Positions 8,801 through 15,419 are shown, numbered from the stretch's first letter. The stretch is DNA of 21,951 nucleotides from Chloroflexota bacterium (GCA_016219235.1 JACRBO010000489.1:1-21951); one strand, 5' to 3'. Numbers and translations: made by a program. The notes: a model not told the origin generated them from the letters alone.

Positions 8801-9146
8801 TGACTTCTTGAAGTTCCAGTTCGTTCATGCCGATCATCATGTGACGATCAAGCGTAGTGGTCGATGAAAATGGTTCGTAGAGCGCGGAGTTGATTTTGAA
8901 AAAAGTGCGGAAGCCCAGATAGGGCGTTTGTTGATAGGCTTTGTTGGCCGGTTGAAATTCAAGGATGGGCGTGTCTTTGCTGCCCACGCCGAAACTGGCG
9001 ATGGCCTGTCCGCGATTCACGTAGAAGACCCACATGGGGATGCCCAGCGGCCCCGCAATGCCGGGCAAAAAACTGGCGAAGGGTCGCGCCGAAGTGTAGT
9101 CGGCGCGAACGAAGCGGCCCTGTTGATCGAAGCAGGAAGTACCCAC
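5889..9146 (-). CDS. GH94 family phosphorylase, about 1085-aa class (1,2-beta-oligoglucan phosphorylase-like)
   Basis: This is a 1085-aa cytoplasmic protein. The N-terminal FASFLPGIAGPLGIPMWVF (23-41) with NRGQAIASFG, the VYHLYSRKHGDLERDYNAF block (390-408), GNGNYRDVNQNRRSDV (418-433), SLIQADGYNPL (449-459) and YWVDHWTYNLDLIDSY (537-552) are, from memory, hallmarks of the long GH94 enzymes that include 1,2-beta-oligoglucan (sophorooligosaccharide) phosphorylase. Such enzymes cleave beta-1,2-glucooligosaccharides with phosphate to alpha-glucose-1-phosphate. Length fits that class. Residues of about 362-388, just before the RKHGDLERDY block, look like an insertion and coincide with a small palindromic DNA repeat. 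The start is a GTG at 9146 with only a weak ribosome site; no upstream in-frame ATG is available. It is the first gene of a four-gene operon behind a promoter at 9186-9214. The substrate assignment needs experimental support. Confidence 0.85.
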   Translation of the reverse strand: MGTSCFDQQGRFVRADYTSARPFASFLPGIAGPLGIPMWVFYVNRGQAIASFGVGSKDTPILEFQPANKAYQQTPYLGFRTFFKINSALYEPFSSTTTLDRHMMIGMNELELQEVNRAIGLQTNVVYFTVPNADYAGLVRQVTLKNISAHPIDLEVLDGLPAISPYGVNNTVLKEIGRTVEAWMEVFNHTTGTPFYRLRASVADSTEVETIEAGHFALAFANSDQLPALIDPNVVFGQNTTLSTPDRFGAASLARLLSERQITTGKTPCAFFGTTATLAPDQTLTLYSVYGHVSHQAKLAAIQTRLSDITCFAEMRARSNALTQRLTDVIDTHTSEPLFDAYCRQTFLDNVIRGGWPVTWEPRSDGRASTPLRSAQHAPVAESKDASAKVYHLYSRKHGDLERDYNAFTLAAEYYSQGNGNYRDVNQNRRSDVFFNPRVGDFNVRMFMSLIQADGYNPLVTQGSTFTLTPDQQTAVLDLAAQPELLRPVIARPFTPGKLLTQIVDAEVQLRVGPEAFLAEVMGRAEQHIEATFGEGYWVDHWTYNLDLIDSYLAVYPDRKRALLFEDRSLPFFDSPAFVQPRSRKYVLAHGQPRQFGAVLDDHAKAKLIASRADQPNWLRVDHGRGEIYRTTLFAKLVSLALVKFATLDPFGMGIEMEGGRPGWFDALNGLPGLFGSSLAETFELQRLINFLLDALQEKPAGSLELPIELSTLLQEVVAQLQAYNRSSDPQRDFAYWDKVAAAREDYRASIRLGLSGETQAIEWTALVDQLSLFAAKVSAGIDRAIELNDGLPPTYFTYDVTDYEIIKDADGTPQVDGQGRPYIRAKAFRANVLPLFLEGPVHALKVRSKEAAARLYQQVKASPLFDRALKMYKVNASLADQPPDLGRVRVFAPGWLENESIWLHMEYKYLLEVLRAGLYAEFFEDFKAALVPFLDPPTYGRSPLENSSFLVSSAHPDPSLHGAGFVARLSGSSAEFLSMWQIMLTGLQPFVVRDDQLQLIFKPIVPGWLFTAEGTLSFKFLGHCTVTYHNPSRRNTFDTGVHIRRVVLHITATEDLEMADGTIGAMWAEKVRAGDVTRIDLYLE
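8001..8056. repeat. Small palindromic repeat-like insert inside the 1085-aa GH94 gene
   Basis: Within the coding sequence lies an inverted repeat with arms GACGGGCG (8007-8014) and CGCCCGTC (8047-8054). The enclosed segment reads CTGAGCGGAACGGAG followed by TGGAGTCGAAG, which resembles a short dispersed repeat (CTGAGCGGAGTCGAAG type) that I recall from many bacterial genomes. It keeps the reading frame and encodes about 26 residues (around GRASTPLRSAQHAPVAES) that do not look like the surrounding enzyme. No target-site duplication was identified with confidence. Whether it is a mobile repeat is inferred. Confidence 0.45.
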
Positions 9147-9185
9147 AAAACTGTGCTCGTGTGAAAGGTTTAGGTTGCCGCGTGC

Positions 9186-9214
9186 ATTATCGCACAGTCA
9201 GCGCGGCATTACAA
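9186..9214 (-). promoter_or_regulatory. Sigma70-like promoter of the GH94/binding-protein operon
   Basis: On the minus strand TTGTAA (9209-9214) is followed after exactly 17 nt by GATAAT (9186-9191), with TGC just before the -10 forming an extended -10. The match is 4/6 and 5/6 to consensus. The predicted start is near 9179, about 33 nt before the GTG of the 1085-aa GH94 gene. The promoter lies inside the decayed sensor fragment, and its -10 overlaps the TAA of that fragment. No copy of the 14-bp LacI operator is near it, so this operon may not be under the same regulator. Confidence 0.5.
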
Positions 9215-9315
9215 CTGAAGAGCGCAGAAAGGGCATTGCTTCGCATCAGCCGCGTGGTCTGCCAGCCGGCTAACACGCCGATCGTGGGGCGGCCATGACG
9301 ATAGGCAGGGGACAT
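9187..9315 (-). pseudogene. 5' fragment of a LacI-like/sensor family gene (fragment A)
   Basis: A 42-codon frame starting ATG at 9315 reads MSPAYRHGRPTIGVLAGWQ, followed by about 23 residues that no longer look like the family, and ends in TAA. The GRPTIGVLAGWQ start is what I recognise, from memory, as the N terminus of a substrate-binding-domain sensor family common in Chloroflexota, sometimes joined to GGDEF domains. The same beginning occurs in fragment B (16505-16912) on the same strand; 13 consecutive bases (TCGGCGTGTTAGC) are identical. It is far too short to fold as the family and is read as a remnant. A TTGACA-17-TAAGCT promoter-like pair (9322-9350) sits directly upstream. It could still be translated as a small peptide. 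Confidence 0.6.
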
Positions 9316-9321
9316 GCGCGG

Positions 9322-9350
9322 AGCTTACTCGCGGCGAGGGGAAATGTCAA
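9322..9350 (-). promoter_or_regulatory. Possible old promoter of sensor fragment A
   Basis: On the minus strand a perfect -35, TTGACA (9345-9350), is followed after 17 nt by TAAGCT (9322-9327), a poor -10. The predicted start coincides with the ATG of fragment A at 9315, which would give a leaderless transcript. It probably belonged to the original sensor gene; present activity is uncertain. The rest of 9316-9380 shows no terminator for the pgmB operon that I can defend. Confidence 0.3.
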
Positions 9351-9380
9351 CTATTGAGACAGCCGCGAGGCGCTGGTGTT

Positions 9381-10088
9381 TCAAGTGATCGTCGGGCTGT
9401 CATCGCCTGAGGTGTTCTGTCCGCCTCTGCTCAATCGCTTGTTTTCCCAAACCAGGCGACGCAATAGATCAAGATGCAGGTCCTGTATTGAATTAACCAC
9501 CCAGTCTGCTTCGGGCAAAAATTCTCGCGAGCCGATGCCCACCGCGGTCATGCCGGCAGCCAGTGCCGCCTGGATACCCGCCCGGGCATCTTCGAGCACG
9601 ATACACTCTGAGCAAGCCACGCTCAACTTGCGGGCGCACAACTCGAACACATCGGGCGCAGGTTTGCTGCGTGCGACTTCAGTTCCATCTGTCACCGCAT
9701 CGAACAGAGCCGTGATGTCAAGCCGCCGGATGACGAGCGGGGTGTTTTTGCTTGCCGACCCAATGGCAGTTTTGATGTCATGCGCGCGCAACCCGCGTAA
9801 TAATTCCCGGGCGCCCTCGAACAGGTCGGCCGGCATAATCTGCTGAATCATCGCCAGATAATCGGTATTCTTGTGATCCGCCAGAGCGCTCAGCCGCGCA
9901 TCGTCTTTGATGTCAGGAAAAAGCAATCGGGCGCAATCTAGCCGGGATACGCCCTTGAAGCGCTCGTTGACTGTCTCATCAAAATGGACGTGATATTGCT
10001 CGGCCAGTCTTTTCCAGCACAGATAATGATATCGAGATGTGTCGGTAAGTACGCCATCCAGATCAAATATGACTGCCCGTAGTTCCAC
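9381..10088 (-). CDS. pgmB: Beta-phosphoglucomutase (HAD superfamily)
   Basis: This 235-aa enzyme interconverts beta-glucose-1-phosphate and glucose-6-phosphate in the cytoplasm. HAD motifs are all present: FDLDGVLTDT with nucleophile Asp9 and acid/base Asp11, a cap domain beginning SRYHYLCWKRLAEQY and containing NERFKGVSRLD, motif II GSASKN (Ser111), Lys142 in RSKPAPDVF, and the metal-binding Glu166-Asp167 in VLEDARAGIQAALAAG. The order and cap sequence fit beta-phosphoglucomutase better than generic phosphatases. The frame can begin at GTG 10103. I prefer GTG 10088 because AAGGAG lies 6 nt before it and it places the catalytic Asp pair where known enzymes have it (8 and 10). It overlaps the end of the GH3 gene by 26 nt, indicating translational coupling. 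Its substrate is beta-configured, so it does not serve the inverting GH94 enzymes, which yield the alpha anomer. Confidence 0.88.
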   Translation of the reverse strand: MELRAVIFDLDGVLTDTSRYHYLCWKRLAEQYHVHFDETVNERFKGVSRLDCARLLFPDIKDDARLSALADHKNTDYLAMIQQIMPADLFEGARELLRGLRAHDIKTAIGSASKNTPLVIRRLDITALFDAVTDGTEVARSKPAPDVFELCARKLSVACSECIVLEDARAGIQAALAAGMTAVGIGSREFLPEADWVVNSIQDLHLDLLRRLVWENKRLSRGGQNTSGDDSPTIT

Positions 10089-11679
10089 CGGCGGCTCCTT
10101 CACTCACGAGCATTTGAACTTTAACCGGCAAATGTCCTAGCGGCATATGCTCGCCGGTCAGGGTTTTGACGGCATACGTCTGGCAAAGCGCATTGTCAAA
10201 GCCGTAGATCAATCTTGGTACCGGGGCAAATTGCCGTGCGGCATATGGATTACCGAAGAGCACCACAGCCGCCAGCTTGTGAGAAATCGCCTCCATGAGG
10301 GCCAGCTGCCTGCCCGTGAGATCGGACGAGCCCATATACGACAATGATTTGTTGAACGCAATCATGACGATGCTGTCATACTGGATCGTCACATTCAGCA
10401 CATGCTCCATCTCAGCTTTGCCGGGGAATTCATCAATCTTGACAAAATCCGAATTGGCAAATTTCTCTTGCAGGAGCTTGACCGCCACCTCCAGACCATT
10501 CATTTCATGGTACAGTTTCCCGGATTCGGGATGGATGAAAGGATTACCTTGCGCAACGATAAACAAGTGTTTCCGGTTGACATCAATTGCCGCACTGTCC
10601 ACCTGAGTCAACGTCACGGCAATCGCATGCCGGGCCATTTCCTCAGCCACAGCCCGGTCGTCTGGCGTGATCAGCGGCTGGGCCGGCTTTTTCAAAGTGC
10701 GGTTCTGCGCCGCAATCACCCGGGTTACTGCTGCGTCAATTTGCTGTTCAGTAACACAGCCATCCTTGTAGGCCTTGAGCATATATTCATAAGCGGCCCG
10801 GGCGCCAATTCGATAATTCGTCAATAGCATATCGTTCCCGGCCGCCAGGGCTAACCGATGACACTCTTCAATCCCGTACAGGTTGGTAACCCCGACCATT
10901 GAAAACGAGTCCGTCATTATCAGTCCGTCAAAGCCGACCCGGCGCAGCAGACCAATCAGTTTCGGGGACAGCGAGGCTGGATACTGCGGATCCACTTTTG
11001 GCGCCATAATGTGCCCGACCATCACCGCGGAGAGATCGGCTTCCCGCATCGCCCGAATATAAGGATAGAGTTCCCGGTTGATGAGGCTCTCCTCGTCACC
11101 GCTCAGATAGACCATGCCAAGGTGGGAATCTACGTGCGACTCACCAAAGCCCGGGTAATGCTTGGCCGTGACGACCATGCCCTGATCTTGATACCCCTTG
11201 ACAGCCGCAGTCGCCAGGCGTGCGACAAGTTCCTGATCGGCGCCAAAAGTCCGAGGCCCCAGACAGGAAGAGCGTGGATTCAGCGCGATATCCAGGAGCG
11301 GGCCAAACACCGTGTTGTATCCAGCCGCTCTAGCTTCAATCGCCGTGAGCCGGCCGAACTCATATGCCAGCTCTTCGGAACCCGTACTGGCAATTGCCAG
11401 AGGTGGCGGAAGCTGGATTTCGCCGCGAGAGTATCCAAATTCCATGTCTTCACAGATCAAGATTGGATAATCGGCAATGTCATTGTATTCCCGGACTTCA
11501 GCCAGTTCGTCGCCCTCCAGATCGGAATCAAATCGGCGGAACCGGCCCGTCCCATGAATGCCACCCAGGGCGCGATGTTTGATCAACTCAAGGATATATG
11601 CCTTGTCGCTTTTGTTGACAGGTGGTCTCGCCACAAGCATCTGACCGATTTTTTGCTCGATGGACAATTCGTTCAGCAC
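10063..11679 (-). CDS. GH3 family enzyme, NagZ-type (hydrolase or phosphorylase)
   Basis: This 538-aa protein has no signal peptide and is predicted cytoplasmic. The GH3 barrel starts LSIEQKIGQMLVARPP and contains KHYPGFGESHVDSHLGM, with the KH pair at 173-174 and the Asp-Ser-His triad at 184-186. GLIMTDSFSM follows, with the nucleophile Asp257. The His of the D-x-H loop as general acid/base is the NagZ subgroup signature; some members are reported to use phosphate and act as phosphorylases. A C-terminal domain of about 200 residues (roughly 335-538) follows, longer than in minimal NagZ. Glycan specificity (glucoside or N-acetylglucosaminide) cannot be read from the sequence. The start is uncertain: GTG at 11679 has no good ribosome site, and a GAGGAG lies 21 nt upstream. 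It follows the permease by 70 nt and overlaps pgmB. Confidence 0.85.
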   Translation of the reverse strand: MLNELSIEQKIGQMLVARPPVNKSDKAYILELIKHRALGGIHGTGRFRRFDSDLEGDELAEVREYNDIADYPILICEDMEFGYSRGEIQLPPPLAIASTGSEELAYEFGRLTAIEARAAGYNTVFGPLLDIALNPRSSCLGPRTFGADQELVARLATAAVKGYQDQGMVVTAKHYPGFGESHVDSHLGMVYLSGDEESLINRELYPYIRAMREADLSAVMVGHIMAPKVDPQYPASLSPKLIGLLRRVGFDGLIMTDSFSMVGVTNLYGIEECHRLALAAGNDMLLTNYRIGARAAYEYMLKAYKDGCVTEQQIDAAVTRVIAAQNRTLKKPAQPLITPDDRAVAEEMARHAIAVTLTQVDSAAIDVNRKHLFIVAQGNPFIHPESGKLYHEMNGLEVAVKLLQEKFANSDFVKIDEFPGKAEMEHVLNVTIQYDSIVMIAFNKSLSYMGSSDLTGRQLALMEAISHKLAAVVLFGNPYAARQFAPVPRLIYGFDNALCQTYAVKTLTGEHMPLGHLPVKVQMLVSEGAAGGTTGSHI

Positions 11680-11749
11680 GAGAGACTTGATTAAATAGAG
11701 CTCCTCATAAACCTGGAGTACACTTGAACGCCCGGCGATTGACTCGCCA

Positions 11750-13765
11750 TTAGCCCTTGACCGCGCCGGCCGTCAGGCCAGAGATCATGTACCGCTGTAG
11801 CGCAGTGAAGAAGACGACTACGGGGGCTGAAATCAAAACGCCGGCCGCCATCGTCAGCCCCCACAACACATCCAGGTCGGTGCGATAATCTTGGATGCCC
11901 AATGCCAGTGTGCGTGTGTCGGGGTTGGTAAGGATGGACGAAAAGAGCACCTCGTTCCAGCCCAGATTGAAGGCCAGAATTGCCACCGTCGTGATGCCGG
12001 GTAAGGCCAGCGGCAAAACAATGCGCCGCACTGCCTGGATACGACTCGCCCCGTCCACTTCGGCAGATTCTTCGAGGTCGCGGGGAATGCTGTCGGTAAA
12101 GCCGCGCATTAGCCACAGCGTAAACGGCAAGACAAACGCCGTGTACGTGAGAATCAAGAGCAGGATGTTACCCCAGTACACATCTTGCCCGATGAACTTG
12201 ATGCCCAGATCCTGAAGGAGCGGGGTCCGTTGGAGAAATGAAAAGATCAAAAAGTAAGGCAGCAGGAACAGCACGTGGGGGAATGCCTGCGCGACCAGTA
12301 CCCCAAATCCAAACGCATTGCGACCTGGGAAACGAAAACGGCTAAAGGCATACCCTGCGAGTGTGGCGCATAACACCGACAGCAGCATCGCCGCAGTCGA
12401 AACGAGGATGCTGTTCAGGAAAAACTGGCCGAGCGGCGCTTGATCCCACACTTTTACATAGTTGCCCCATTCAAGCGTGATGGGAAACCAGGTCGCCTGA
12501 CGAATTTCCGATTCGCTTTTGAGCGAACTGGTGACGAGCCAATAAACCGGCAACAGGACGAGCACGAGGAAAAAGCCCAGTCCCAGGTATTTGAAGGCGC
12601 GGACTGCGATGCGTTCGCTGAGAGCGAGAAGCAGTCGAATGACAAGAATGAGCAGGACGACGCCCAGGAGCACGCCTCCAATCTTGAGCAAGTGTTCGCC
12701 CAGGATAACGCCCAGCCCCACCAGAAACAAGGTGGTGATGCTCAAGCCCAATACACGCAGAAGCGGATGTGCCCGTGGAGCAGATTGAGCCGCTCCTTCA
12801 ATCTCTTGCGGGCGTGTCCAGGCCAGGTAGATGACGACAAAGCAGAGCGCCAGGATCGTCATAATGATCGACTGCGCTGCGCCGTACGAAAAATTGAGAT
12901 TGGTAAAAGATTCTCGCAAGATGTCAACCGAGAGCAACGCGGCGGGCGGCGGCACTTGATAATAGCCACCGCCAAGCATCACAAACGGGATCATGAAATT
13001 ATTGTAGGCCCAGAGTGCAGTCAGCAAGATAAGGATCGTGCCAATCCCGCGCAAATAGGGCATAGTGATGAAACGGAATTTTTGCCACCGGTTCGCTCCG
13101 TCCATTTCTGCCGCTTCAAACAAATCGGCCGGAATCGTTTGGAGCGCGGCAAGAAACGTCAAAAAGAAAAGTGGAAAGCGCGACCAGACCGCTCCGATGA
13201 TGATCGCCCAAAACGAGTTCGCTCCGACCAGCCAGAATACCGGCTCCTGGATGATGCCTAGTTGAGTTAAGACCTTGTTGACAATGCCATCGCTCAACAG
13301 CATAAAGCGAAAGGTCGTAAGCGAAACCACGCCTGGCAAAATAAAGGGGATGAGCATAATCCCCCTGAAAATAGTCTGCCCGCGAAATTTACTGTTGCCC
13401 ACGAGTGCCGCGCCGAGCCCCAGCACGACGCTCAAAATCAAGGTAATAATCACAAACGAAATTGTCACTTGCAAAGAGCGCATGAATTCCAAATCCATGT
13501 TCTCGAACGAGCGCGCGTAATTCTCCAGCGCGATAAAGGGTACCTCCCAGATTGGGAGGCTGAGCGTAGATTTGTCGTAGTCGCGAAAACTGACCAGCAC
13601 ACCCCAAAGCATTGGAACAAATAGAACAATGACCATCGCCAGCGCCGCCGGCAGAAGCATGCCATAGGCAAGTCGGTGGCGACGCCAACTTTGACGCACC
13701 GTACCAAACACTTGCCTGCGCGGATCATTCTTTCGATTTGAATTTGTAATCGGCGGCGTTACCAT
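11750..13765 (-). CDS. Fused MalF-MalG type sugar ABC transporter permease
   Basis: This is a single 671-aa frame holding both inner-membrane subunits of a carbohydrate (CUT1) ABC importer. The first half (about 1-316) is MalF/UgpA-like with an EAA loop EAAEMDGANRWQKFRFITMP at 217-236. The second half (about 388-671) is MalG/UgpE-like with a second EAA loop, EESAEVDGASRIQAVRRIVLP, at 565-585. Both loops should dock to an ATPase dimer. The linker (317-387) is not a simple tether: it has two extra hydrophobic helices, about 336-356 and 362-382. That even number keeps the second half in its normal orientation. No internal ribosome site or stop was seen at the junction. The ATG at 13765 follows AGGAGG by 8 nt. 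A strong hairpin separates it from the binding-protein gene. No ATPase gene is in the window, so a shared MsmK/UgpC-type ATPase from elsewhere is presumed. Confidence 0.92.
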   Translation of the reverse strand: MVTPPITNSNRKNDPRRQVFGTVRQSWRRHRLAYGMLLPAALAMVIVLFVPMLWGVLVSFRDYDKSTLSLPIWEVPFIALENYARSFENMDLEFMRSLQVTISFVIITLILSVVLGLGAALVGNSKFRGQTIFRGIMLIPFILPGVVSLTTFRFMLLSDGIVNKVLTQLGIIQEPVFWLVGANSFWAIIIGAVWSRFPLFFLTFLAALQTIPADLFEAAEMDGANRWQKFRFITMPYLRGIGTILILLTALWAYNNFMIPFVMLGGGYYQVPPPAALLSVDILRESFTNLNFSYGAAQSIIMTILALCFVVIYLAWTRPQEIEGAAQSAPRAHPLLRVLGLSITTLFLVGLGVILGEHLLKIGGVLLGVVLLILVIRLLLALSERIAVRAFKYLGLGFFLVLVLLPVYWLVTSSLKSESEIRQATWFPITLEWGNYVKVWDQAPLGQFFLNSILVSTAAMLLSVLCATLAGYAFSRFRFPGRNAFGFGVLVAQAFPHVLFLLPYFLIFSFLQRTPLLQDLGIKFIGQDVYWGNILLLILTYTAFVLPFTLWLMRGFTDSIPRDLEESAEVDGASRIQAVRRIVLPLALPGITTVAILAFNLGWNEVLFSSILTNPDTRTLALGIQDYRTDLDVLWGLTMAAGVLISAPVVVFFTALQRYMISGLTAGAVKG

Positions 13766-13810
13766 GTTACCCTCCTCCTGGCTGACGAATCACTGGCGGC
13801 GTGCGACTTG

Positions 13811-13864
13811 GCTGCACCCGCTGGAGTAAGGGTCGGCTGTCAAGCCAACCCTTACTTGTGCAGC
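13811..13864 (-). other. Intercistronic stem-loop between binding-protein and permease genes
   Basis: An inner stem of 13 pairs (13826-13838 with 13843-13855) has a 4-nt loop; in the leftward transcript its one non-Watson-Crick pair is a U-G wobble. An outer stem of 7 pairs (GCTGCAC 13811-13817 with GTGCAGC 13858-13864) encloses it with an asymmetric internal loop. There is no T-run after it, so it is not a classic terminator. By analogy with malE-malF type intergenic hairpins it probably protects the binding-protein mRNA and gives less permease than binding protein. Confidence 0.7.
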
Positions 13865-13877
13865 GTGAAGAAGAAAC

Positions 13878-15287
13878 TTACTGTACTGGCCTGGGCCACG
13901 GGTTGCTATAGCCGGGTGGTGGCGGGTTCTTGTCCAAAGCAGCCTGGGCTTTCTTGTTTAGATCATCCAGGATCTTCTGGACAGTTGTCTCGTTGTAACT
14001 CTTGTCAATCACGGCCGCATAGATGGACGGGATGATCTTGCCGAGCAGCAACGCTACTTCAGACGTAGCCGGATGAAGCGTGTACGGTTTGTTGAGTTTA
14101 GCAAAGGGTAACCAGTTTGCGGCTCCGCCCTCTTTGACGTCTGGCAGGTCGTAGGCACTGGTCACTACGGGCAAGTGCCCCAGGAGTTTGTAGTACAACG
14201 CTTGCATATCCGGCTGTAGCAGGAAAGCCAGCCATTGTTTCGCGGCGGCGGGTTGTTTGGTCCACTTAAAGATGCCTGCTCCATTGATTGGGCTAAACAT
14301 GCGTTGACAGCCTTTATTGCCGACCAGCGGCGGTGCGTAGCCAACCGTGGGCTGCATAGCTGTAATCTGATCCGGCTTACCGTACTGCACCCAGGTATTG
14401 CTAAGCCAGGTCCAGGCCAGCTTGCCGTCCCACCAGCGTGCGCCCACATCCGCAATCGCCCATTCGGAATTCTTTAGATCAAATGTCGCATCGTTTGCCA
14501 CCATGTCGGCAAAGAACTTGATGGCTTCAACGCTATTCGGATGATTAAAAGTCGCCGTTTTCCCATCTTCCGAGATCATGTCACTACAGTTTTGCCACAT
14601 TAGGGAAACGGCATACTGCTCAACGCCCTGGCCGCGCATGCCCAGAGTCGAGTCAAGTTCGGGATGCGCCTGTTTAATTTTGAGTGCGCCTTCGCGCCAT
14701 TCCGCCCACGTGGTGGGACCATTGGGCAGGCCAGCTTCGCTCCAGAGGTCTATGCGATAAGCCTGGGACCGGAATTGGGCCATGTATGGTATCGCGTAGG
14801 TGCGGCTGTTGTAGGTGTTTCCGTCAAACGCACCCGAGACAAATTCGGACGTTGGCGGAAGTGTCTCGCCAAACTCGTCGGTGAGATCCAATAGATTCTG
14901 GAAGTAGTACGCCACATCACCACTGCCGAGCATGGTGACATCAGGTCCCTCACCAGCCGCAATCGCCGTCGTGAGTTTCTTGGTCGCATCGCCCCAACTG
15001 ATCGTTTCGGCGACAACGGTGATGCCGGTGGCTTCCTTAAACTTCTGGGCGGCGGTCTTGCTGAACTCTTTTTGCCCCGGTATATCCGCGCCCATGAACC
15101 ACATCGTCAATTTAATATCTCCAGCAGACGACGTTGTGACCGGTACCGAGGTAGGTGATGCCGGCGCCTGGGTGGCCCCAGTCGCATTTGCCGACGGCGG
15201 TAGTGCGGTGGAACTTGCCGGTGCGCAAGCCACTGCGCTAGTCGCCAACAAGCCAATTGCTAGCAGAATTCGTACAAGCGGGGACAT
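13878..15287 (-). CDS. Sugar ABC transporter solute-binding lipoprotein
   Basis: This 469-aa extracytoplasmic binding protein belongs to the SBP_bac_1 type. The N terminus MSPLVRILLAIGLLATSAVAC is a lipoprotein-like signal with the candidate lipidated Cys at position 21; the lipobox (AVAC) is not ideal. A Ser/Thr/Pro/Ala-rich linker follows (22-55), typical of surface lipoproteins, then the binding domain from IKLTMWFMG, with GEGPDVTMLGSGDVAYYFQNL and a long aromatic-rich ligand region. I chose ATG 15287 because AGGAGG stands 5 nt before it. The frame stays open to a GTG at 15374, where a second AAGGAGG lies too close to be used in this frame. It is the first structural gene after lacI, with a copy of the LacI operator 110 nt upstream. 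It should feed the fused permease downstream; ligand unknown, probably an oligosaccharide. Confidence 0.9.
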   Translation of the reverse strand: MSPLVRILLAIGLLATSAVACAPASSTALPPSANATGATQAPASPTSVPVTTSSAGDIKLTMWFMGADIPGQKEFSKTAAQKFKEATGITVVAETISWGDATKKLTTAIAAGEGPDVTMLGSGDVAYYFQNLLDLTDEFGETLPPTSEFVSGAFDGNTYNSRTYAIPYMAQFRSQAYRIDLWSEAGLPNGPTTWAEWREGALKIKQAHPELDSTLGMRGQGVEQYAVSLMWQNCSDMISEDGKTATFNHPNSVEAIKFFADMVANDATFDLKNSEWAIADVGARWWDGKLAWTWLSNTWVQYGKPDQITAMQPTVGYAPPLVGNKGCQRMFSPINGAGIFKWTKQPAAAKQWLAFLLQPDMQALYYKLLGHLPVVTSAYDLPDVKEGGAANWLPFAKLNKPYTLHPATSEVALLLGKIIPSIYAAVIDKSYNETTVQKILDDLNKKAQAALDKNPPPPGYSNPWPRPVQ

Positions 15288-15396
15288 TGTTTCCTCCTGG
15301 GAGACAAATTGTGGACTCCAATCCTTTTTCGTACAGCGGGCCATCGCAATTTTCACGTCTGACTTGAGTGCCACCTCCTTAGTTTGACTCGGTTGA

Positions 15397-15410
15397 AGAA
15401 AACGTTTTCT
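15397..15410. promoter_or_regulatory. LacI-family operator, copy 1 (in front of the binding-protein gene)
   Basis: The perfect 14-bp palindrome AGAAAACGTTTTCT has a central CG step, the typical form of LacI-family sites. It lies between the lacI stop and the binding-protein gene and is identical to the copy at 16493-16506. No convincing -35/-10 pair was found around it, so it may control a weak promoter or act as a roadblock to read-through from lacI. Confidence 0.8.
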
Positions 15411-15419
15411 CTAGCAGGT

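Noticed and set aside
10089..10103. GTG 10103 as the start of beta-phosphoglucomutase
   Set aside because: The AAGGAG lies inside this extension and is well placed for GTG 10088, which also matches the usual position of the catalytic Asp pair.
11011..11694. 227-codon open frame on the plus strand opposite the GH3 gene
   Set aside because: It is a shadow of the GH3 reading frame with no recognisable domain or start signals.
12585..12815. Possible frameshift or assembly join making two permease genes appear as one
   Set aside because: The linker is an open, compositionally normal coding stretch with two membrane helices, and no ribosome site or remnant start was found there. A true fusion is the simpler reading, though re-sequencing would settle it.
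12440..13261. 273-codon open frame on the plus strand inside the permease gene
   Set aside because: It is antisense to a clear ABC permease. It has very polar composition (Asp, Gln, Arg, Lys) as expected from the complement of hydrophobic codons, and no ribosome site was seen.
15300..15374. Longer start of the binding lipoprotein at GTG 15374
   Set aside because: It would put 29 polar residues in front of the lipoprotein signal, and its ribosome site overlaps the start codon, while ATG 15287 has AGGAGG at 5 nt.
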